Shown here piece by piece: positions 1-8,321 of a DNA stretch of 64,000 nt. The position numbers and the translations under genes were made by a program. The notes beneath the pieces are model-generated. The model saw only the letters and a program-made list of their open reading frames with translations, made no database searches and had not been told where the DNA came from. This DNA comes from CAVSQX01 sp963730225 (GTDB lineage: Bacteria > Planctomycetota > Phycisphaerae > Tepidisphaerales > Tepidisphaeraceae): NCBI GenBank assembly GCA_963730225.1, contig CAVSQX010000001.1, forward strand, positions 930,001 to 994,000. The letters run 5' to 3'. The number at the start of each line of letters is the position of its first letter. The first letter of the stretch is position 1.

Positions 1-2
1 CA

Positions 3-1098
3 CCACAGGGCGACAAGCTGATTTTCAACACGCCCGATGGCGTGGCCGTTGTGGATATCACACATTTGGGCAGCGACGATCCGAAGATCGAAATCGTGAC
101 GCAAGGCGGCGGCGCGATCATGGCCCGGCGGACGCGCGAAGTCTACGTCACCCGCGGCGGGCGCGGCGGCGGCGGGCCGGTGTATGCGGTTAACGTCGAC
201 GACAAAACCGAGCGGCTGGTTCCGTACGCGCCCAGCACGATCATCAATTGCGATGAGACGTTCGGATTTATCGTGGACCGTGGGGCTATCGATCCAACTA
301 GTAAAACCCCGCGCCCGGCGACGCGGCCGGTGGTGCCGCAGCTTCAGCGAATGTTTCCGGGCAAGACGATGGACGAGTTGACGGAGGACCAGCGCTATTC
401 GGTTCAGAAGGAAGATCGTCTGGCTCGCCAGGCGATCAACCCGCCGGCGGCAGCGTACACGTTCGTGAATCTCAAGACGGGAGAACACACTACCGGGGGA
501 TATCAGTATGGAAATCTGGATCATCAACAATGGTCGCCGACCGATCCGAATGTTCTACTGTATGCCCACGAGGGAACGTGGCACGAGGTGGATCGCACCT
601 GGACGATTCGCAGCGATGGCAGTGATATGAAGCTGATGCACAAACGCAGCATGGATATGGAAATCAACGGCCACGAGTGGTGGAGCTTTGACGGGAAGAT
701 GATCTGGTACGATCTGCAAACCCCTCGCAGCGAAGATTTCTGGATCGGTGGTGTGAACGTGGAGACGGGCAAGGAGACGAAATATCACATCCAGCGCGAC
801 TGGTGGGGAGTTCACTTCAACAGCGCGAGATGATTCGATGTTCGCCGACGACGGCGGCGATCCATCGCAGGTGGCGTATTCATCCGACGGCATGTGGATC
901 AATCTGTTTCGAGTCCAGCCCGATGGCGCCGTCAGCCGCGAGAAGCTGGTGAACATGTCGAAGCACAATTACGTCACGGGTAAAGGCGGAATCGAGCCGA
1001 ACGTGTCGATCACGCCGGATAAAAAATGGGTGATCTTCACCGGCAACATGTTCGGGGCGAATCATGTCTTCGCGGTGGAGATTTCCAACAAAAAATGA
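3..1098 (+). CDS. Oligogalacturonate lyase-like protein, 5'-truncated and frameshifted
   Basis: C-terminal part of a beta-propeller oligogalacturonate lyase (Pectate_lyase22/PelL type), which would cleave pectin-derived oligogalacturonides. The frame is already open at base 3, so the N-terminus lies upstream of the window. WWGVHFNSAR stops at 831-833 and the family C-terminus resumes one frame over with MFADDGGD, then LVNMSKHNY, then FTGNMFGANHVFAVEI. One missing base in the GCGCG run at about 823-828 restores a continuous ARDDSMFADDGGD. I read this as one gene with an indel, not two genes. The family assignment rests on the typical VNMSKHNY and VSITPDKKWVIFTGN blocks. Confidence 0.75.
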
Positions 1099-1187
1099 GC
1101 GCTCCCGTACGCCGACACGGCCACCGCAAAGTCGATTCGCTTCTTTCAAATTGACGTTGGCGCAGCACGGGGATAGCTTGCCGTGAG

Positions 1188-1909
1188 ATGATCGATTTCA
1201 TCACGGTTTCCCACACCCCGGGGATGGCACAGCGCCTGTCAAACTCACTTGAAGCGGCGTTGCACAATCAGATTCCTTACCAGCTCACGGTCATCGACGG
1301 AAATAAGTACGATCTTTTCACCGGGTACAACGCCGGCGCGGCGCGCACCTCCAGTCCGATATTGGCATTCATTCACCATGACGTGGTCTTGCTGAGCAAT
1401 CACCTGTGTTTCCGGCCCGTTTTGAAGATCTTGGAACAGCCCAATTGTGGGTTCGTTGTGTCATTGGTGGAACCGCACTTGGCGCCAATGGCTTCTGGTC
1501 CGGCCCGGAATTCAGCCGCGAGCAGACGGCCGACTTATGTCGTGGATGCGTCGGAGCGCCCGCGAAAAATCCGTTTGATATGTGCTGGCTGGCGTACGGC
1601 AAGGCCCGATTTCCGGCGATGGTCGCCCTGTTTGGGCAGGTGGTTGCGATCGATGGTGTGTTGATGATATGCCATCGCCGCACCTTCCAAGCTCTCAATG
1701 GCTTTGACAACCAGACCTTCACCGGATTCCATTTCTACGACATCGACATTTCTTTCCGGGCGGCGCTCTCCGGGCGAACCAATTGGGTGGCGCCAATTCC
1801 GCTTATGCACGATTCTAAAGGCGTTTTTGGCGCGGCATGGGAAACCAACCGGCAGAAATTCGTGCGCAAATTCGCGGGGAATTTACCAGCCGCATTGAAA
1901 CAAGCCTGA
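1188..1909 (+). CDS. Glycosyltransferase (GT2/StrF-like), frameshifted
   Basis: Probable GT-A fold glycosyltransferase. It starts MIDFITVSHTPG and has a DGN-type motif near residue 38 (TVIDGNKYD). AFIHHDVVLL resembles the metal-binding region of StrF-like proteins. The frame changes at about 1455-1461: the N-terminal half reads to NCGFV, and the other frame continues VIGGTALGANGFWSG through ALNGFDNQTFTGFHFYDIDIS, the typical C-terminal acceptor-side block, to the stop at 1909. One missing base gives a protein of about 240 residues. The substrate is unknown. It stands alone between the lyase and trpS. Confidence 0.65.
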
Positions 1910-1938
1910 GCGCATTTCCATTTAGTTTTCGCAGCCGA

Positions 1939-1951
1939 TATAAGTTCGGCC
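1939..1951 (+). promoter_or_regulatory. Candidate -10 box of trpS, leaderless type
   Basis: TATAAG at 1939-1944 ends 7 nt before the trpS ATG at 1952. A weak -35 (TTTCCA, 1915-1920) lies 18 nt upstream. Transcription would start at or next to the ATG. No Shine-Dalgarno sequence is visible. Confidence 0.35.
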
Positions 1952-3043
1952 ATGGCTGAGCGAGCGCGAATTCTGACTGGCGACACGCCGACCGGAAAAC
2001 TGCATCTGGGGCATTACGTCGGAAGCGTCGAGAATCGGCTGGCGCTTCAAGATCAGTACGATTGTTTTTTTCTCATTGCCAACAAACATGCGTTCAGCAC
2101 GCGTGCCGACAAGCCCGAAGAAATTCGCCAGAGCGTGCTGGATATCGCCACCGATTGGCTGGCGGTGGGGATCGATCCGAACAAGAGCGCGATGTTCATT
2201 CAGAGCGAAGTGCCGGCGATCGATGAGTTGACGTTTTTCTTTGCCATGCTGATTCCGTTCAACGTCGTCATGAAGAATCCGACGATCAAGGATGAGATTC
2301 GGGACAAGGGGCTCGGCGATAATTATTCGTTCGGCTTTCCGATGTATCTGGTGGGGCAGGTGGCCGACATCCTGGCGTTTCGGCCGGCGATGGTGCCGGT
2401 GGGGGAAGATCAGTTGCCGCATCTGGAATTGGCTCGCACGGTGGCGCGGCGGTTCGATCAGATGTATTGCGGGGTCGATCCGCAAACGACGGATAAAAAT
2501 TATGTCAGCGCGGGCGGATTGTTTCCGGTGATCGAGCCGAAGTTGGGGCGAATCAAGCGGCTGGTGGGCACCAACGGGCCGGGACCGGGCGGGGAATTGC
2601 AGAAGATGAGCAAGTCGCTGAACAATGCGATTTTTCTTTCGGATGATGCGGATGCGGTGCAGAAGAAAGTGATGGGGATGTACACCGATCCGAAGCGAAT
2701 TCGAGCGACGGATCCGGGGGAAACCGATCCGGAAAAAAATCCGCTGTGGGCGTTTCATGAGACGTTCAATCCGGATCAGGCGTGGGTGAGCGAGCAGCGG
2801 GAGTTGTACAAAAACGGGAAGGTCGGGGATGTGGCCGTCAAGCGAAAGCTGGTGGATGTGCTCAACACGATCATCGAGCCGATTCGCACGAAGCGGAAGC
2901 ATTTCGAGCAGCGGCCCCACGATGTGATGGACGCGCTACGAGCGGGAACCCAGCGGGCCAATGCGGTGGCGGAGGAAACGCTGGCACTGGCCAAGAAGGC
3001 GATGCGGCAGGATTATTTTCCGCGCTCGCTGTCGGTGGGCTGA
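1952..3043 (+). CDS. trpS: Tryptophan--tRNA ligase
   Basis: Charges tRNA-Trp in the cytoplasm. 363 residues, a normal length for class Ic TrpRS. The HIGH signature is GDTPTGKLHLGHYVGS near residues 9-24 (the GDxPTGKLHxGHYVGS subtype also seen in Firmicutes). The KMSKS loop is exactly KMSKS, preceded by a GPGGELQ stretch. GEDQLPHLELARTVARRF is the typical middle block. The ATG at 1952 is preceded by a -10-like box rather than a ribosome-binding site. It converges with the membrane gene on the other strand, whose 3' end overlaps it by 31 nt. The frame is intact throughout. Confidence 0.96.
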   Translation: MAERARILTGDTPTGKLHLGHYVGSVENRLALQDQYDCFFLIANKHAFSTRADKPEEIRQSVLDIATDWLAVGIDPNKSAMFIQSEVPAIDELTFFFAMLIPFNVVMKNPTIKDEIRDKGLGDNYSFGFPMYLVGQVADILAFRPAMVPVGEDQLPHLELARTVARRFDQMYCGVDPQTTDKNYVSAGGLFPVIEPKLGRIKRLVGTNGPGPGGELQKMSKSLNNAIFLSDDADAVQKKVMGMYTDPKRIRATDPGETDPEKNPLWAFHETFNPDQAWVSEQRELYKNGKVGDVAVKRKLVDVLNTIIEPIRTKRKHFEQRPHDVMDALRAGTQRANAVAEETLALAKKAMRQDYFPRSLSVG

Positions 3044-3561
3044 TCGGGCGGCGGACTGACGGGAAGGGTTTCGAAGCCGAAACGATCTTCGGGCAAATCA
3101 CGCACGGCACGCATCGCCGAAAGCAGGGATGCGACCTGGGCGATCAGGGCGGGAACAAAAAAGACTGCGAGAATCGCCGGCGCCAGAATCATTCGGCTCT
3201 GTCCGAGCATGGCGAACCGTGGAACGATTCGCTCGGCGGCGCCCAAGGCGATGAAGGTGGCCAACGTCACGGCGATCAGGATCAGCTGAGCGATGGCGGT
3301 CCGAAGCGACAGACTCGCGGCCCAGTGTTCCTTTCTGGTGATGAAAACGGCGGCAACGTGATACAGGGCTCCCGGGGCCAGGAGAAGAATGGTGGTCGAG
3401 GCCAGTAATTCGATCGATCGACTGGGAAAAACTCGACGGAACGTGAAGTGCGCCATCACCGCACAAAGGCTGCCGAGAAGGATGAAGACTGAGCCCAGCG
3501 CTCGCAGACCCACGACGGCGGTTTTCAGCGATTGCCTGGGATCGGAAGGCTGTTTGAGCAT
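3013..3561 (-). CDS. Hypothetical membrane protein
   Basis: 182 residues. Four hydrophobic segments are visible: about residues 21-42 (GSVFILLGSLCAVMAHF), 52-73, 88-110 and 123-147. The N-terminus is basic and the C-terminus is a soluble proline-rich tail ending DSERGK. I do not recognise the family. It is followed upstream on the same strand by two further small four-helix-type membrane proteins (3577-4101, 4079-4765) of similar layout, suggesting a set of related genes or an operon. The 3' end overlaps trpS tail to tail. Confidence 0.6.
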   Translation of the reverse strand: MLKQPSDPRQSLKTAVVGLRALGSVFILLGSLCAVMAHFTFRRVFPSRSIELLASTTILLLAPGALYHVAAVFITRKEHWAASLSLRTAIAQLILIAVTLATFIALGAAERIVPRFAMLGQSRMILAPAILAVFFVPALIAQVASLLSAMRAVRDLPEDRFGFETLPVSPPPDQPTDSERGK

Positions 3562-3576
3562 GGGCGTTGACGGCCA

Positions 3577-4101
3577 TCAGATCGAGGGCGATGTCGAATC
3601 GACGTCGGCTTGCACGGGCATCGGCTTCAAGGCCAGCGGCAGCAGTTCGAATCCGCGAGGAAGGGATCGGCCTTGCCAGCGGGCTTGTATCACTCTGGCA
3701 AGGCAGAGAATCAGATGGGCCTGCATCAGCAGGAAAACACCGACAATCACGAAATAGATGGCGAGGTACGGCACGTCGTCGTCGGACATTGCTTCCAACA
3801 GCAACGCCAACAACGTCAGCACGGTGATGAGATAACTCACGCTCGCCAGAACGGCGGCGGTGATGGCGACCCAGAATTTCTCCCGGCGAAAGTTGTGGGC
3901 GAGGGCGGAAAAGCCGGCGGCGGAAACCAGGAGGTAGAGAACGATTGTCGATTTAACGTACGGATTGAGGTCGCCCGGAAGCAGATACCAGACTGGAACA
4001 ACGGCCAGGAGAAAAGCGGCGGCGACTTGATAGGTAGCGGCGGCCAGTTCGCTGCGGGGCCGAGCGGCGCTGGGAGGATCATCCGGGTGAGGAAGAGTCA
4101 T
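3577..4101 (-). CDS. Hypothetical membrane protein
   Basis: About 174 residues from the ATG at 4101 (MTLPHPDDPPS). A longer open frame starts further upstream but would run through the preceding gene and has an arginine-rich non-coding look, so the internal start is preferred. Four hydrophobic segments follow a proline-rich N-terminus; the one around DVPYLAIYFVIVGVFLLM is clearest. The C-terminus is soluble and proline-rich (LPLALKPMPVQ). It overlaps the upstream gene by 23 nt, consistent with translational coupling. Function unknown. Confidence 0.55.
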   Translation of the reverse strand: MTLPHPDDPPSAARPRSELAAATYQVAAAFLLAVVPVWYLLPGDLNPYVKSTIVLYLLVSAAGFSALAHNFRREKFWVAITAAVLASVSYLITVLTLLALLLEAMSDDDVPYLAIYFVIVGVFLLMQAHLILCLARVIQARWQGRSLPRGFELLPLALKPMPVQADVDSTSPSI

Positions 4102-4765
4102 GCGATTGCTCCGTCGTCGGCGGGGCCGACGGGGGCGGGAACGGAGAATAGCCGTATCCGCCTGGAGTCTGCGCACTCTGCTGATACTGCCAATATTGAG
4201 CGGCGTATTGAGCTTGCATGGCGGCGGCGGTGGAAATACCGCGGGCGGCGGCGACGAGCCAAATCATCAACCAAAGCGCCAAAGCGAAACCACCGCCGGG
4301 CAAACAGGCAACAGCGAAGAATGGCGGAGAAGCCAGACCGACCACGACGCAGACCAGAGCGCCCAATCCGCCAAGAAGAATGAGGAATCCGTCGAGGACC
4401 ATGGCGGCGATGGCGCTGCCGACGCCCCCGCGGCGAACACCGACGCTCAATGCGATGAAAACCGCCCCGATCAGCACGGTGGCAAAATCCATGGCCAAGG
4501 CGATGGCACGGTAGGTTTCGGGTGACATTTGCAGTTGCCCGGCCGGGTTGTGAAACATCGCCGTTTGCCGTTGAAACATCTCCTGTGGGGGCACTATTAA
4601 TGACGTAATGGTATTGCACGCTCCCAGCAACAGGATCAGACCGCCAATGACAAGCATCAGAGTTCCGGCCCGCTTGGCGGCGGCCAAGGGATCGTTGGGT
4701 CCGCTGGAATAGCCATGGCGCGGCGGAAAAGGCGGAGGTGCATACGGGGATGGATCAAGGGACAT
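4079..4765 (-). CDS. Hypothetical membrane protein with proline/glutamine-rich tails
   Basis: 228 residues. The cytoplasmic-looking N-terminus is rich in proline (SPYAPPPFPPRHGYSSG), four hydrophobic helices follow (LMLVIGGLILLLGAC, about residues 36-54, is the first), and the C-terminus contains alanine/glutamine-rich AAAMQAQYAAQYWQYQQ and YGYSPFPPPSAPP. This resembles the many DUF4190-like small membrane proteins with a Pro-rich head, but I cannot assign a family. It is the first gene of a three-gene minus-strand run (4765 to 3013). Confidence 0.6.
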   Translation of the reverse strand: MSLDPSPYAPPPFPPRHGYSSGPNDPLAAAKRAGTLMLVIGGLILLLGACNTITSLIVPPQEMFQRQTAMFHNPAGQLQMSPETYRAIALAMDFATVLIGAVFIALSVGVRRGGVGSAIAAMVLDGFLILLGGLGALVCVVVGLASPPFFAVACLPGGGFALALWLMIWLVAAARGISTAAAMQAQYAAQYWQYQQSAQTPGGYGYSPFPPPSAPPTTEQSHDSSSPG

Positions 4766-4809
4766 TCGGTGATTCCACTGAGAGTGTACCGCGAGAACAG
4801 TAGGATCGC

Positions 4810-5786
4810 CTAGAAAAGCCGATCCTTCAACGGTTTACCGCTGAAATAACTATTTAAATTGGACAGGAAATGCTGGACGGAACGTTCAAATTCGTTGGCG
4901 TGGCCGCCGGCGGAGTGCGGGGTGATGAAGCAGTTGGGGGCCAGCCACAGCGGATGATCCGGCGGGAGCGGCTCGGGAACGGTCACGTCGAGATAGGCGG
5001 CGGCGATGTGGCCAGCTTCCAATGCCGATTGAAGCGCGGCCTGATCGACGGTGGGGCCGCGCCCGATGTTGTAGAAGGTTACGCCGGATTTCATCCTGGC
5101 AAAGTGGGGAGCGTCGAAGAAACGCTCTGTCGCAGTGGACTGGGGAAGAATATCGACGATGTGATCGGCGCGCGTCAGCATTTCCTGTGCATCTTCGATG
5201 GTGAGAGTGGGAATGGTTTCATCACCGCGAGGACGCCGGCGAACGCCGGTTAATTTCAAATTCAATGGGGCGAGCAGTTCCGCCAGTCGGCGGGCGATGG
5301 CACCGTAGCCGTAGATCAGCACCGATTGGCCCTGGAGCAGGTACGATTGGCCGCGGAGAGTCTGGCTGTCCCATTCGCGATCGCCGACCTGGTGCGCCAT
5401 CGCCTGGGGCAACCAGCGGGCCAGGCCCATCATCATGGCCAGCAGATGCTGGGCGCACGGCTCGGCGAAGACCGTGGAACTGTTGGTGACGATCGTGCCG
5501 CGGGCCTGCATGGCGGAGCGGAACACTGCGGTGTCGTAGCGGGCGTAGCCAGCGGTGGTGAGATGAACCCATTTGATGTTGGGCAGTTCGATCAACTGTT
5601 TCGGATCGGGCTGGCCGAAGGCGATATCGGCCTGCCCCAGCGTTTCGTCCTGCGCCCGGCGGCGAGAATGGAATCACTCGGCTTGGAAGAGAGAATCAGC
5701 CGATTCGCCCCGATGCCAGTTTTGAGAAGCTGCATCACCGGTTCGGGGAAGTTGGCGTTGCACCAAATGGTTTGCGAACGAGACAT
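4810..5786 (-). CDS. D-isomer-specific 2-hydroxyacid dehydrogenase, frameshifted
   Basis: NAD-dependent oxidoreductase of the phosphoglycerate/glyoxylate reductase superfamily. The nucleotide-binding loop is YGYGAIARRLAE. The catalytic Arg is in NIGRGPTVDQAAL, the Glu in PEPLPPDHPLW and the His in ITPHSAG. The main frame begins IELPNIKWVHLTTAG. The true N-terminus (MSRSQTIWCNANFPEPV at 5786) is in another frame, and a one-base indel near 5660 joins them into about 325 residues, the family norm. The substrate cannot be told from sequence. It is monocistronic as far as visible. Confidence 0.8.
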
Positions 5787-6073
5787 TTGAATCTAGAAAT
5801 AACCGCAGAGTAGAAATCGGAGAAGAGCAAGAAAAATCGGCGTGCGCGTTGCGTGGGTACAAAAGTATACACTTCTCCAAATGGAAAACGGGTCGATTAT
5901 TGATATAAGTATCTGTCGTGAAAGTTGTTATATGATTACACAGGGGGTATGCGCTTAATTTAAGTGGATAGCGTAGCGAGGAGCCGGGGCGGCCGCACCC
6001 AGCCATCGCCGATCGGAATACCCGGCGTGGAAGCGGGTGGTGGCATGGCGTCCAGGCGGATAATATCCAGTGG
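5787..6073. other. Intergenic, AT-rich upstream region
   Basis: No gene seen. The stretch around 5870-5960 is clearly richer in A/T than its surroundings and separates the divergently transcribed dehydrogenase and HEPN-like gene, so it probably holds both promoters. No convincing -35/-10 pair could be fixed. Confidence 0.4.
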
Positions 6074-6463
6074 ATGAAATGGCAGGATTTGGCCACGACT
6101 CAACAAGCCACGGCGCAACATCTGTTTGCAACGAAGAATGCGACGTATGAACGCGCTGTCTGCAACCGGGCGTATTTTGCGGTGTGTGCGCGGGTTACTT
6201 CCCGCTTGCCGGCTGGATCGAGGTTTGGGCGAGGATGGAATAATCCGCCACACGCAAAGCTACCCGCATTTGTGGGCCAAATTGCGGGGCTGCATGAAGC
6301 CGGCCGGCGCGAGGTTCGGCAGGCATTGCGTCGATTGCGGCAACGCCGAGAGGACGCGGACTATCGGCCCGGCATAACCGTTGATCGGAGTTCGGCGCGC
6401 GAAAGCATGCGGGATGCCCGCCAGGTGTTCGCCATTTTGAGTCAGGGGCAACGCAATGAATAA
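6074..6463 (+). CDS. HEPN-domain-like protein (putative toxin or nucleic-acid-acting)
   Basis: 129 residues. The layout matches small HEPN proteins: an N-terminal helix with ERAVCNRAYFAVCARV (family: SRAYYAAFxxA), a middle HAKLPAFVGQI block, a basic helix with LRRLRQRREDADYRP (family: LRxxRxxADYxx) and a closing helix RESMRDARQVFAILSQ. Many HEPN proteins are RNases or toxins paired with a small partner. The next gene overlaps its stop codon (ATG at 6456, TAA at 6461-6463), typical of such pairs. I see no classical RxxxxH, so activity is uncertain. The assignment is from pattern only. Confidence 0.55.
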   Translation: MKWQDLATTQQATAQHLFATKNATYERAVCNRAYFAVCARVTSRLPAGSRFGRGWNNPPHAKLPAFVGQIAGLHEAGRREVRQALRRLRQRREDADYRPGITVDRSSARESMRDARQVFAILSQGQRNE

Positions 6464-6755
6464 GAATAAACTGATTCAATCCGTGCACGCTCACCTCAAA
6501 AGAGTCGGTCACGGGATTGACTTCGACGTGATTACGGCCGGAGTGCGACAGGAGGATTCGTGGTGGTATGTGCCGGTTGTGGCGACGCGAAACGGGAAAG
6601 ACGTTCCGCGGGAAATCACGATCAATATCTTTGCTAACGTGGAAGACGAACTGGAACGGCGCGAGCACACGAATGTTTTGTTCGTGCCTGCGGTAGCCGA
6701 ATCAAGACCTTCAAAAGCTCGGGGATCAAACGGCAGAAGCCGGAAGGCTTCGTAA
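6456..6755 (+). CDS. Small partner protein of the HEPN-like gene
   Basis: 99 residues, starting 8 nt inside the end of the HEPN-like gene, so translation is likely coupled. The central part looks like a compact alpha/beta fold (DFDVITAGVRQEDSWWYVPVV, then REITINIFANVEDELERRE). The C-terminus is basic and low-complexity (SKARGSNGRSRKAS), possibly a DNA- or RNA-contacting tail. No family recognised. By position it could be an antitoxin or regulatory partner; this is inference. Confidence 0.5.
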   Translation: MNKNKLIQSVHAHLKRVGHGIDFDVITAGVRQEDSWWYVPVVATRNGKDVPREITINIFANVEDELERREHTNVLFVPAVAESRPSKARGSNGRSRKAS

Positions 6756-6785
6756 TCTTTGCGGCAGACCGTGCCCCAGTGCGTA

Positions 6786-7038
6786 TCACAACCGCACTTT
6801 CGCCGGCATCGGCATCAACGTCGGAAATAGACATTCCCGCTCGATCGCACAGTGGAGATTGTAATATTCCCGCACCTGATGGCGGGCGAAGGGATCGTTG
6901 ATCACATCGTCGATGGTGAAGCCGGTGAAATTTAGAATTCGCCGCAGGGCGATGCGTTTGAGGACGATCGCATTGGTGGTCGGCGGCGCGGCCGGGGAGG
7001 CGAGGGGTGCCGATTCCCAATGAACTCAGAACGCTCAT
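6786..7038 (-). CDS. Possible small hypothetical protein, probably frameshifted
   Basis: Reading back from the stop at 6786-6788, one frame gives a protein-like sequence: PTTNAIVLKRIALRRILNF, then TGFTIDDVINDPFARHQVRE, then YYNLHCAIERECLFPTLMP. It has no start codon in frame. An ATG at 7038 (MSVLSSLGIGT) lies in the next frame, so a one-base indel near 7005 would yield about 84 residues. No family recognised. The amino-acid pattern is less biased than in the other two frames, which is the main support. Confidence 0.3.
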
Positions 7039-7169
7039 GACATGGCTCCGAAATCGATCTGGCCGGCATACGGGCCGGCTTCTCGAAGTGAATTGACCGC
7101 ACCCGTCGGACAATTCAAACCTTGCTGGCAATCATATTGTAGCCACGCGAGAAGGTATATTGTCCGATC

Positions 7170-8009
7170 ATGTCGGCCGGCAGCACGGCTCTTCCCGCCT
7201 CGTTATCAAGCACCGTGTGTCCCAACTGCGGCTACGCGCTTCAGGGTCTGCCGGCAACCGGCGTCTGCCCCGAATGCGGGCGAGGGTATGACCAATCGGA
7301 AGTCGTGTTGTACGGCTGGGCACGGGGACAGGCATGAGAATATCGCCAATGCGAAACGATCGAGAATTGCTGGGGTAATTCTGTTGTCGTTTTTCTGGCT
7401 GGTGATCCAAATGCCGCAATTGCTTGTTTGACCGAAGGGCCTTATTTGCTGGTTGTGCCTTTGTGCTGATCGTCATGGCTTTTCTTCTGGCGCGGCGGTT
7501 TCGCGTCGATCATCCGGGGTTGATTCAAATCCGGCTGAACGAGCGCGGCTGCGTCCAATATGACGATCTGGCCGGGCCCAACGCCCTGCGCGAATTGCGT
7601 TGGTCACATGGCTGGGTCATTCCGATAGCGGCCATCGTTCTTCTAATTCCGGCGCGGCGATTGGCGTGGATCGACCCAATCGTGTTTTGGATTTGGATGC
7701 CGATCGCGGCGGTGGGTGCGATCTGTTTGTGGAGCCCGATGTCGGCGAATTCGTCTGGCGTTGCGGCAAGTGCGCGATGGCTCGGTAGCCGACATCAATC
7801 AGGCGTATCACCAGCCCACCGCGTGGAAGAATGTTTCCAGCTATTCGCTCGACGAGGTTGAGCCCAAAGGCTATCGGCTTAAGGTCGATGGGCGGCAGTG
7901 GATTTTTACTCACCGTGCGATTGACGCGGAGATCGAGTGCAGCCGCGAGCAGGCCCATCAGCTTCGGCAGCTTCTGCGCGGATGGATCGGGGGATCGAAG
8001 GAGAGATGA
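7170..8009 (+). CDS. Zinc-ribbon membrane protein, multiply frameshifted
   Basis: It starts MSAGSTALPASLSS, followed by a zinc ribbon CPNCGYALQGLPATGVCPEC (two CPxC knuckles), a module common at the N-terminus of planctomycete membrane proteins. The protein then seems to continue in a second frame (a hydrophobic helix VILLSFFWLVIQMPQLL), a third frame (helices at GCAFVLIVMAFLLARRF and IDPIVFWIWMPIAAVGAI) and back to the first (ADINQAYHQPTAWKNV to LRQLLRGWIGG). Breaks fall near 7330, 7428 and 7750-7790. Either a decayed gene or one with three assembly indels. Function unknown. Confidence 0.5.
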
Positions 8010-8019
8010 ATGACCCGGC

Positions 8020-8223
8020 CTACTCCTTGAACGTGTGGGCGGAAAGAACGCGCTCGATTTCGTCGGGGGACATTCCGCGGTCGATCATGCGACGCTTGAG
8101 ATCGTTGGCAGAGCGTGCCCGCTCCACCTTGGCCCAGGCGGCGGATAGGATCGCAACGATCGGAACGGCAAATGTGCCGGCGACGGCAAGCGTACGTTCA
8201 TTCCAAATGATTTCGCCAAGCAT
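8020..8223 (-). CDS. Small membrane-anchored protein with SHOCT-like tail
   Basis: 67 residues: one transmembrane helix (AVAGTFAVPIVAILSAAWA) followed by a short C-terminal helix LKRRMIDRGMSPDEIERVL. The tail resembles the SHOCT motif (short C-terminal oligomerisation motif), also found in other planctomycete small proteins. It lies in opposite orientation between the zinc-ribbon gene and the Tat-exported protein. Role unknown. Confidence 0.5.
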   Translation of the reverse strand: MLGEIIWNERTLAVAGTFAVPIVAILSAAWAKVERARSANDLKRRMIDRGMSPDEIERVLSAHTFKE

Positions 8224-8321
8224 GGTGAACGCTCCTTCAACGATACATCGACTGTTGGTTAGTCGGACGGGCGAGTATTTTATTCAAAGAATACGGTGAA
8301 GGGAATTAATCGGAGGTTGCG

